Positions 58,242-64,000 of a stretch of DNA of 64,000 nt are shown here, one piece after another; within the stretch, counting starts at the first letter, position 1; each line of letters starts with the position of its first letter. The notes beneath the pieces were generated by a model. The model made no database searches. It worked only from the letters and a program-made list of their open reading frames with translations, and had not been told where the DNA came from. The DNA comes from Candidatus Saccharibacteria bacterium UBA1050 (lineage in GTDB: Bacteria > Patescibacteriota > Saccharimonadia > Saccharimonadales > Saccharimonadaceae), in assembly GCA_002316545.1 (NCBI GenBank), contig DCDR01000001.1:683692-747691 (forward strand). The letters run 5' to 3'. The translations under genes and the position numbers were made by a program.

Positions 58242-59209
58242 CACTGCACACCCTCGCCGAGACTGTATAGCTTGGTATTTCCTACACCTGCGACGGGGGG
58301 AGCGAGTAGTCCCTCTGCGACCCATCTATTTAATAGGCTACGCAGTGTGTGCTCGTTGGTTTTTATATCGAGTTTCTCAAGCTCTTCAATCAAGTCCTTT
58401 TGGCGTAGCTGCTTATTCTGCGAGAGTAACTTAATGACGGCGGAACGTAGTATCTCTGACTTATCAATCTTCGATTTAACAGCTCCTAGATACTCGAATC
58501 GGAACTCCAACTCGTCGGCTGATACTTTCACTTCGAACGGGTCAAGCTCGACATCGTATCGCTGCTTAGTCTGGTCAAAATAGAGATACCACTTATCTTT
58601 ACGGATTACTCCAATATGGCTATCTACTGCTGCAAGGATATCTGACGAACCTCGCATTTCATTGCCAGAGCCACCATTCATCGCCCCCTGTTTACGATTG
58701 TGCTGCGTTACCAATACGGCTACATCTGCTTCCGTGAAGCGTCGTAGTTTTCTGAATACTTTAGACATCTCACGAGCACTATTCTCGTCGGCGTCGTGTA
58801 TGCGTATCAGGGCGTCAATTATCACGAGCTTGATACTCCGTGCTTCACACGCCAGCAAGGCTGCGTCAATGTGTTTATCGTCGAGCTGGAAGCCCTGTAA
58901 TGCTACGAAGTGTATTGGCAAGTCTGCCGTTGCCCCTAGTTGATACAGTCGCTTTTGTAATAGTCGCTCACCATTCTCCTCGTCAATGACAAGAACACTT
59001 CCTTGTTGAGTGTTGAACTGTCCGAATAGCGGCTCTCCTCGTGCCACGGACAGTGCGATTTCAAGCAATGTATACGTTTTGAATGAACGTGATGTGCCAG
59101 AGAGAATTGTTATCGAAGCGTCAGGTATAAGCCTGTCTACGATGTATTCTTGTTCTGGATAATACTGTCCCATCAACTGGTCCAGTGGTTTTATACTGAT
59201 AGGGTTCAT
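58241..59209 (-). CDS. RepA-like hexameric AAA ATPase (replicative helicase of mobile elements)
   Basis: 322 aa. RecA-fold ATPase with Walker A GTSRSFKT, IDEENG and Walker B LVIIDAL, plus TQHNRKQGAMNGGSGN and RGSSDILAAVD, the pattern of the plasmid RepA/AAA_25 family that loads on phage and plasmid origins. A C-terminal winged-helix-like part (LIEELEKLDIKTNEHTLRSLL) follows. It suggests the element can replicate or was a plasmid. Preceded by a hairpin-rich leader. Confidence 0.85.
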   Translation of the reverse strand: MNPISIKPLDQLMGQYYPEQEYIVDRLIPDASITILSGTSRSFKTYTLLEIALSVARGEPLFGQFNTQQGSVLVIDEENGERLLQKRLYQLGATADLPIHFVALQGFQLDDKHIDAALLACEARSIKLVIIDALIRIHDADENSAREMSKVFRKLRRFTEADVAVLVTQHNRKQGAMNGGSGNEMRGSSDILAAVDSHIGVIRKDKWYLYFDQTKQRYDVELDPFEVKVSADELEFRFEYLGAVKSKIDKSEILRSAVIKLLSQNKQLRQKDLIEELEKLDIKTNEHTLRSLLNRWVAEGLLAPPVAGVGNTKLYSLGEGVQ

Positions 59210-59229
59210 AACCCCTCCTAATTTGTTGT

Positions 59230-59339
59230 GGAGCTGTTAGACGGGCTTGCTAATGTCGCAGCTCCTGCAAACCTACTATCAACTATATGGGGGTAGCTTA
59301 AACGGTTACATGGACAAACAATGGGCAAGTTATTTGTCC
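59230..59339 (-). promoter_or_regulatory. Hairpin-rich leader upstream of the RepA-like gene
   Basis: Two perfect 7-bp inverted repeats: GGAGCTG/CAGCTCC (59230-59236/59259-59265) and GGACAAA/TTTGTCC (59312-59318/59333-59339). Placed between two element genes and directly upstream of the replication ATPase, so it may be an origin region or a regulatory leader. Confidence 0.45.
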
Positions 59340-59362
59340 TATAAAGTAAGGGGTCGGTGTAT

Positions 59363-60244
59363 CTATTTCACAGACTTACGTTTATAGATTTTATGAATAT
59401 GGCTATATAGGTCAGAGTTGGCAGTTTGCCGAGGAAAATACTTTCGTGCAATCTGGACAGTCTTCATTCCAGCATCCATGTCTCTGACTATGCCTAAATC
59501 CCGTTCTCTATTGGTGTCAACTTTCGGTTTACGTTGTGGCTTACCGACTAGGGGAGCTATGTGTTTCCAAGCGTCGGCATACTTCTTCCTACTCGAACCT
59601 TTCGGAATACGCAGAATAACATCACCGTTTGAATCAATGCTGTCTATGACAATATCTAGGTCTGTATAAACAGAGTAGGCGTTATCAACGTACTCCTTGT
59701 TTATTACCACGTTCTCTACTATCAGATACCACGATTCATCGAGCGAGAATTGCTTGAGAATGTTCTCAATCATGAAGCGTAAAAACACCATTTTTCTTAG
59801 GCTGGGGTCGTGATAGCCGAGGTAGCCAGTAGCTCCTTCTGACATGTCTTTGATGATGTCTTCATATATCGCAGCCTCCTCAGAGGTACTGGCAGATTTA
59901 AGCTCTTTGGCGGCATTTTCGATAATCTCTTGTGATTCCGTAGCCGCTTTTTCATCGTATGTAATCAGCCCCAACTCAATCAGCTCCTCACGACTGGGGG
60001 TTCGCATAAGACGTTGGATTGCACTAGATGATGGTTCAGAATAAATCGGTTGCTTATTTGTCAGGCCAAGTTTTTTTCTGGTTTGATTGATGGCAGAAAT
60101 GAAGTCGCTGCTTTGTAAGAGGAAGGGTAGTTTGTCATCTCTAAGTTTTTTACCGTCATCAATAGAGCCGCTTGTCAGACCGAGGTTTAGCCAGAACAAC
60201 TCACTGCCAATATCGCCTAGAGGGTGAATCTTATCGTCAGCCAT
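59363..60244 (-). CDS. Element-encoded protein with C-terminal helix-turn-helix
   Basis: 293 aa. The N-terminal and middle parts have no recognised domain; the last about 60 residues (GIVRDMDAGMKTVQIARKY and DLYSHIHKIYKRK) resemble a helix-turn-helix recruited for DNA binding. ATTATA on the plus strand (60252-60257), i.e. TATAAT on the minus strand, lies 7 bases before ATG, so the transcript is leaderless. Likely a replication or regulatory protein of the element. Confidence 0.65.
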   Translation of the reverse strand: MADDKIHPLGDIGSELFWLNLGLTSGSIDDGKKLRDDKLPFLLQSSDFISAINQTRKKLGLTNKQPIYSEPSSSAIQRLMRTPSREELIELGLITYDEKAATESQEIIENAAKELKSASTSEEAAIYEDIIKDMSEGATGYLGYHDPSLRKMVFLRFMIENILKQFSLDESWYLIVENVVINKEYVDNAYSVYTDLDIVIDSIDSNGDVILRIPKGSSRKKYADAWKHIAPLVGKPQRKPKVDTNRERDLGIVRDMDAGMKTVQIARKYFPRQTANSDLYSHIHKIYKRKSVK

Positions 60245-60345
60245 TGAGATTATTATAACCGTTGAGACATCATTCAGTGTTAGGGCTAAACGTATTTCTC
60301 ACTGTTCTCCCACTGTTTTTGTGAAAATTACTATATAATAAAAAT

Positions 60346-60490
60346 GTCTTACGCTTAATAAAATAATAGCAGTGGTTTTCGTTTCAGCTTCGGCTGCTAG
60401 CGGTTTTGCTCTTGAAATGGGCACCGTGTAAACAGTTGGGGCAAAACCCGCTGCTATGGGCGTAAGACACCTCACGGTGTCCTTTTTATT
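60346..60490 (+). ncRNA. Structured RNA with intrinsic terminator, upstream of DUF4352 gene
   Basis: Promoter -10 TATAAT at 60334-60339. Outer stem GTCTTACGC with GCGTAAGAC (60346-60354/60460-60468); second stem 60366-60379 with 60443-60457 (14 pairs, one bulge, one G-U); inner CGTTTCA with TGAAATG (60380-60386/60413-60419) and a CAGC-TTCG-GCTG hairpin that competes with it. A terminator hairpin GACACC-TCAC-GGTGTC (60466-60481) with T-run shares three bases with the outer stem. It may be a riboswitch-type attenuator or a stand-alone small RNA. Confidence 0.7.
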
Positions 60491-60491
60491 T

Positions 60492-60526
60492 GGAGCCGAA
60501 CAACAACTAAGCGAGTCAGGAGGCTC
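60492..60526 (+). promoter_or_regulatory. Possible ribosome-binding-site sequestering stem
   Basis: GAGCC at about 60493-60497 can pair with GGCTC at 60522-60526, overlapping the AGGAGG ribosome-binding site (60518-60523) of the next gene. Suggests control of translation in addition to the upstream terminator. Confidence 0.4.
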
Positions 60527-60529
60527 TAA

Positions 60530-61087
60530 GTGAATACAAAAGAGAAAAAGTCAGTATTTAAGCGGTGGTGGTTCTGGGTCATTGTCGTTATCGTACTCAT
60601 CGGTATCGGTGGTGCGGCAGGTGGTAACAAGGGCGATACTGCAACTAACACGGGTAGCAACAACGGCTCGCAAGACCAAAAAGCAGAAGAAAAGACCGAG
60701 TTCAAGATTGGTGAAACTGCCACTTTTGATGACAAGTCAATTACTGTTACCGACGTACAACGCAACTACGACACGGGCAACCAGTTCGCTCAGCCGGAAT
60801 CTGGCAAAGAGTTCGTTATCGTAACCGTTAATATCGTGAACAATAGCGATTCTAATCTTGACTACAATACCTTTGAGTTCAAAATGCAGGACTCAAATGG
60901 CGTTCAGCAGAATGAAGCAATCACTGCACTTTCAGAGGGTAAGCTCAATAGTGGCTCACTCGCTAAGGGTGGTAAAGTTACTGGTAAGCTCGCCTACGAA
61001 GTGCCAAAAGACGATAAAGGTTTGAAACTGCTTTATCAGAACTTTAGCTTCTTCGATAACAAGGCAATCACTTTTAACTTGCAATAG
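60530..61087 (+). CDS. Membrane-anchored DUF4352 (telokin-like) protein
   Basis: 185 aa, GTG start after AGGAGG. Basic N-terminus and one membrane helix (WWFWVIVVIVLIGIGGAAGG), a Gly/Asn/Thr linker and a DUF4352 beta-sandwich (KIGETATFDDKSITVTDV; EFVIVTVNIVNNSD; AYEVPKDDKGLKLLY). Such proteins are surface-exposed and often lipoprotein-like; no lipobox is present. It lies downstream of a structured RNA leader. Confidence 0.8.
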   Translation: MNTKEKKSVFKRWWFWVIVVIVLIGIGGAAGGNKGDTATNTGSNNGSQDQKAEEKTEFKIGETATFDDKSITVTDVQRNYDTGNQFAQPESGKEFVIVTVNIVNNSDSNLDYNTFEFKMQDSNGVQQNEAITALSEGKLNSGSLAKGGKVTGKLAYEVPKDDKGLKLLYQNFSFFDNKAITFNLQ

Positions 61088-61108
61088 CAGGAGAATAGCA
61101 GGAAGAAT

Positions 61109-61132
61109 ACCCGCTGTGATAGGCGGGTTTTC
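61109..61132 (+). terminator. Intrinsic terminator
   Basis: ACCCGC (61109-61114) pairs with GCGGGT (61123-61128), then TTTTC. The 30 bases before it hold a short tandem AGCAGGA repeat. Confidence 0.75.
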
Positions 61133-61178
61133 TATGTCTCGTATTGAGTCGTCTTGATAAAGCAAATATCATTAACAT

Positions 61179-61487
61179 ATGAAGCCAATTCGTTCATTTC
61201 GTGCCATCTGTCGAAGCCGCAGCCTAACTATATCGCAGACCGACACATTGCAATCCCTCGTAGACCAGCGTAAAGGCGTCTTACATCCGTACTGGATTCA
61301 ATTAGCACTCTATATGCCATACGATTTCGCCAAGTGTTTACACGACGAATTAGTCGAGAATGAGTGGGCGGTGCCTGATAAAGTGGAAATTGACGGTACT
61401 GTTTGCGAGTCTGAATTAACTAGTAGTGAAATAGAGATATTAGCCCAAATCGAACTGCAAACTAGTAACTATTTCTCATCGTATTAA
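61179..61487 (+). CDS. Hypothetical protein, 102 aa
   Basis: Soluble, helix-rich, with two Cys. No family recognised. ATG follows CATTAACATATG; no strong ribosome-binding site. Coding potential is supported by its length in a gene-dense context but is not certain. Confidence 0.5.
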   Translation: MKPIRSFRAICRSRSLTISQTDTLQSLVDQRKGVLHPYWIQLALYMPYDFAKCLHDELVENEWAVPDKVEIDGTVCESELTSSEIEILAQIELQTSNYFSSY

Positions 61488-61560
61488 TAAGAAAATCTAA
61501 CGACACAGGTTATTATCAGATAACCGCAAAACACGCCTAGCAAAACTTCGCTGTAAATAG

Positions 61561-61723
61561 TACAATCATGACAAGCGTTTCACGCCAGACCTAAACCGTA
61601 CTCCGTGCGGCATGGTTGAATAATCCACAAAGAGAAACAGCTCGTCATGAGTACTTCTCTTTGTGGTCATTGCTGGAAACGGCAATGGGTGGCTCTCGGG
61701 CTGCCGCTCGTGGCGAGCTTTTT
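61561..61723 (+). ncRNA. Structured leader RNA with terminator-like hairpin, upstream of DUF4190-like gene
   Basis: TACAAT -10 at 61561-61566. Hairpins in order: CCGTAC-TCC-GTGCGG (61596-61610), a 12-bp perfect stem CCACAAAGAGAA with TTCTCTTTGTGG (61625-61636/61655-61666), CATTGC with GCAATG closed by a GGAAAC tetraloop stem (61668-61687), and GCTCG-TGG-CGAGC plus five T (61706-61723). A good ribosome-binding site for the next gene lies after it. The stretch has no credible gene. Confidence 0.6.
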
Positions 61724-61769
61724 GGTTCGCCGAAACCATCAACAAAGATACCCCAGAGGAGGCGGTGCC

Positions 61770-62309
61770 ATGTCAGAACCACACAAAACAGAACAGACAG
61801 AGAGTCAGGGGCTTGCGGTTGCGTCGCTAGTGCTTGGTATTTTAGCAATTATTACATGTCTTGTTTGGTATATCGGTATTGTGCTTGGTGTTTTGGCTAT
61901 CATTTTTGGAGCGGTATCGGTCAAGAAACGAGGTCGCAAAAAGGCGATTGCAGGAATTGCAACAGGTAGCATTGGCGTTATTTTGAGCTTACTCATTGTT
62001 TGGGTGGTATCGGCAGCACTACCTAGCTTGCAGAAGAGTCAGCGAGACACCGCACGCAAAAATGACGTTTCAGCCTTAGTAACTGATGTATTGTCATTCC
62101 AGACAGAGAATCGAGGACAGCTTCCGAGTGCAAACGACCTAACTACCTCTAGTCTTGCTCAAGTTACTTCTATTGCTGGCGAGGGCGAACCAACGACCGA
62201 TAAAGCCGTGCTCAAGACTGGTGTAAATTGCGACGGCGTATCGTCTACTCGAAACTATTCAATCACTATTTTGCTAGAAAGCGGTTCGCCCTACTGTCAG
62301 GGTTCGTAA
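61770..62309 (+). CDS. Membrane protein of DUF4190 type with pilin-like C-terminal part
   Basis: 179 aa. Start at 61770 is supported by GAGGAGG before ATG. Two membrane helices (LAVASLVLGILAIITCLVWY and the following VLGVLAIIFGAV) match DUF4190, then a third hydrophobic segment (GSIGVILSLLIVWVVSAALP) and an extracytoplasmic region with two Cys. Function unknown. Confidence 0.75.
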   Translation: MSEPHKTEQTESQGLAVASLVLGILAIITCLVWYIGIVLGVLAIIFGAVSVKKRGRKKAIAGIATGSIGVILSLLIVWVVSAALPSLQKSQRDTARKNDVSALVTDVLSFQTENRGQLPSANDLTTSSLAQVTSIAGEGEPTTDKAVLKTGVNCDGVSSTRNYSITILLESGSPYCQGS

Positions 62310-62321
62310 AAAGATAACCGT

Positions 62322-62864
62322 ATGGACACACTAAAATCTATCGGCAGCACATTACTGGGAGTAGCAATATTCATCGGAATCATTATTGCAACGGTGTTAT
62401 TTTTTACGCTTGGTGCAAAGGTGGCATTTACAATCTCACCATTTATAAACTGGTTGGCTGGTATACTGCTTGTCATTAATCTTTTGCTTTTGCTCTTTGC
62501 GGTCATACCAAAAGCAAGGGGCGTTGTAGGGCTGATTATTTACATTTCCTCATATGTTTATGGATTATCGGCGTGGATTTACGGACTTGCAGTCACACTC
62601 GCATTATGGGGCTGGATTGCAGTTATTATAGGGCTATTTCTTGGTGGGGTTGGAGTTGTGCCAATCGGCATGTTAGCAGCGATATTTCATGGCGAATGGG
62701 GTATTTTCTGGACACTACTCCTCACGGTTGTTCTTACCTATGGCTCAAGAATAGTAGGTTACGCATTGGCTAACAGTGCTGATAATCGTAACAATGATAG
62801 AGATGACGTGATTGATATTGAGCCTGAAAATGATACTAAACGAACATGGGGAGATTTGGAGTAA
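62322..62864 (+). CDS. Polytopic membrane protein ending in WGDLE
   Basis: 180 aa with about five hydrophobic segments and a charged C-terminal tail ending RTWGDLE. No family recognised. The downstream gene's product ends in the same pentapeptide. Overlaps the next start by TAATG, so the two are translationally coupled. Confidence 0.75.
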   Translation: MDTLKSIGSTLLGVAIFIGIIIATVLFFTLGAKVAFTISPFINWLAGILLVINLLLLLFAVIPKARGVVGLIIYISSYVYGLSAWIYGLAVTLALWGWIAVIIGLFLGGVGVVPIGMLAAIFHGEWGIFWTLLLTVVLTYGSRIVGYALANSADNRNNDRDDVIDIEPENDTKRTWGDLE

Positions 62865-63259
62865 TGAGTAAAAAAGCCAAAAAAAACCTAAAATTACCAA
62901 TCTTTTTGATTATCGGACCCGCACTGGGATTGGTGCTGTCAATCTTTATTTATGCAATCGTTAACTTTATATTTTCAGGTGTAACTGCCGAGCCGACATC
63001 TACATCAGATATGAGCTTGTCGGACGGTGCGAGTATCGCTCAAGGAGTAGATAGCAGTGCTGACCTTTATGGAGATTCTTCGATGGTTCGCACTATTTCA
63101 AATGTCTTACTGTTTCTTCTTGGTTCAGTAAGCGTATTGGCATTTGTGCCATGTTTAGTTTTTGGGATTATTATTCTAAACAGGCGTCGCAACTCACAGG
63201 GAGATGATACACCTATGACTAAAAACAAAGAGTCTAGGGATTGGGGAGATTTAGAATAA
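62864..63259 (+). CDS. Two-helix membrane protein ending in WGDLE
   Basis: 131 aa, ATG at 62864 (MSKKAKKNLK) rather than an upstream in-frame start within the previous gene. Two membrane helices (FLIIGPALGLVLSIFIYAIV and LLFLLGSVSVLAFVPCLVFG) flank a Ser/Thr-rich extracytoplasmic loop. The C-terminus SRDWGDLE repeats the end of the preceding protein. Coupled at both ends by TAATG overlaps. Confidence 0.75.
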   Translation: MSKKAKKNLKLPIFLIIGPALGLVLSIFIYAIVNFIFSGVTAEPTSTSDMSLSDGASIAQGVDSSADLYGDSSMVRTISNVLLFLLGSVSVLAFVPCLVFGIIILNRRRNSQGDDTPMTKNKESRDWGDLE

Positions 63260-64000
63260 TGCAGCTTCCACACTCAAAAACTCGTCAAACGTATATAGAC
63301 CAAGTTAAAGTCATTGAAGCAAACCTCAAAGATGCAACCTCTGGTGAGAAAGACAAGGCGTTACTGACTCAAGTTCAGAAGCGGCTTGATTCTTTAGCTG
63401 AAAAGTATCAATTCAGTGAAGAAATCGGCACGGCTAGATATAAACTCTACGAATTACAGGCGTTAGTCCATTATTTTAACGGTTACGATGACGACGCACT
63501 CGATTTTATCAATCAGGCGATAGAAACACGAGGCGAAACGTATGCCAAGGCGGAGAAGCTCAAGAAGCAGTTATCGCTCGGCGACCAGTACGTTACAAAG
63601 ACTACCAATCCCGACAAAATGACGAAGGAGCAGCAACGTAAGCATAAAATTGGACTTGAGGGCTGGTTGGCATTGTTCATCGTAGGGCAGATTTTGGCGT
63701 TGCTCATTACGGTATTCAGGTTTTTCTCCGACGGCTTTATGTCGTCGTCTGACATATCAGCCCTCAACGAATACGAGCATGGACTTGGCGATACCCTACA
63801 AGCCCTAACAGCGTTCGAGAACACTGCTGTTATCGTATATGTGGCACTTCTCATTACTATGCTTGTGTTGTTATTCCGCAAGCGTAAATTAGCAAAGCCA
63901 TTTGCAATTGCAACGCTGATATTCGCAGCAGTATACGGAATCATAGATTATGCAACAGCGTCATCTGTTTTTGAGTCATCTGGTCTTGCTGGAAATGCCG
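63259..64000 (+). CDS. Membrane protein, DUF2569-like C-terminal part, 3'-truncated by window edge
   Basis: ATG at 63259 overlaps the preceding stop; the frame is open to the window end (247 codons visible). The first about 130 residues are soluble, charged and helical (KALLTQVQKRLDSLAEKY; LQALVHYFNGYDDDAL), resembling a helical-repeat or coiled-coil region. From about 135 there are membrane helices starting LEGWLALFIVGQILAL, the DUF2569-type opening. Third member of the coupled membrane-protein operon. Confidence 0.7.
   Translation, partial: MQLPHSKTRQTYIDQVKVIEANLKDATSGEKDKALLTQVQKRLDSLAEKYQFSEEIGTARYKLYELQALVHYFNGYDDDALDFINQAIETRGETYAKAEKLKKQLSLGDQYVTKTTNPDKMTKEQQRKHKIGLEGWLALFIVGQILALLITVFRFFSDGFMSSSDISALNEYEHGLGDTLQALTAFENTAVIVYVALLITMLVLLFRKRKLAKPFAIATLIFAAVYGIIDYATASSVFESSGLAGNA

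Noticed and set aside
60341..60500. tmRNA, 6S RNA or tRNA
   Set aside because: No tag-peptide frame, no CCA end or T-loop, and the nested stems with competing hairpin do not fit a 6S bubble.
1..64000. CRISPR arrays, rRNA, tRNA and insertion sequences
   Set aside because: I saw no regularly spaced repeats, no T-loop-like GGTTCRA-Y-CC in a cloverleaf context and no transposase or terminal inverted repeats.

Overview
This window reads as part of a Candidatus Saccharibacteria (TM7, CPR/Patescibacteria) chromosome, or a close relative. The evidence is the moderate base composition, very dense gene packing with 1-4 base overlaps, a short gene list dominated by housekeeping enzymes, a large locus of CPR-type surface proteins, a sparse salvage-type nucleotide metabolism and the standard genetic code. 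The assignment is inferred from gene content and style, not from a marker-gene search.

Layout. 1-1.1 kb: 3' end of a surface protein. 1.1-8.9 kb: a tightly coupled run of polA, methyltransferase, Nudix, LMW phosphatase, HAD, PNPOx-like and HAD genes, then a possible PD-(D/E)XK protein. 8.9-13 kb: a small anchored protein, tatA-tatC, an anchored lipid-facing protein, a third HAD and mutM. 13-25.7 kb: an about 12 kb secreted and surface protein locus (a candidate major surface protein, WxL-associated-like membrane proteins, LamG/jelly-roll proteins, two large paralogues sharing a 60-residue repeat, and a frameshifted serine hydrolase). 25.7-31.4 kb: holA, rpsT, a degenerate DHH protein, truB, rpsO and hpt. 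31.4-33 kb: a GC-rich purine permease that looks transferred from an actinobacterium, placed upstream of hpt. 33-49.7 kb: pnp, folP, family-4 uracil-DNA glycosylase, a GT-C-like membrane protein, rnj, ftsK, rpsF-ssb-rpsR, efp, a serine hydrolase and tlyA.

49.7-54.9 kb is the most striking stretch. Four very GC-rich genes (secreted protein, large wall-anchored surface protein with a PATG sorting signal, class F-like sortase, secreted calcium-repeat protein) each sit behind an AT-rich promoter with an exactly 17-base spacer and end in a strong GC-rich terminator. Two of the leaders fold into long rod-like RNAs. Saccharibacteria are known to live on Actinobacteria, so these look like actinobacterial surface genes under recipient-type promoters.

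54.9 kb to the end: ychF (minus strand), whose 5' end is fused to an integrated element carrying a large serine recombinase, a companion resolvase-fold protein lacking the catalytic serine, a RepA-like AAA ATPase and an HTH protein. Beyond it are two structured RNA leaders with intrinsic-terminator hairpins and a group of small membrane proteins, two of which share the same C-terminal pentapeptide WGDLE. The right end of the element is not visible.

Expression style. Many native genes have a -10 box 6-7 bases before the start codon, implying leaderless mRNAs, whereas the GC-rich genes and some RNA-led genes have normal 5' UTRs with Shine-Dalgarno sites. I saw no tRNA, rRNA, CRISPR array or insertion sequence.
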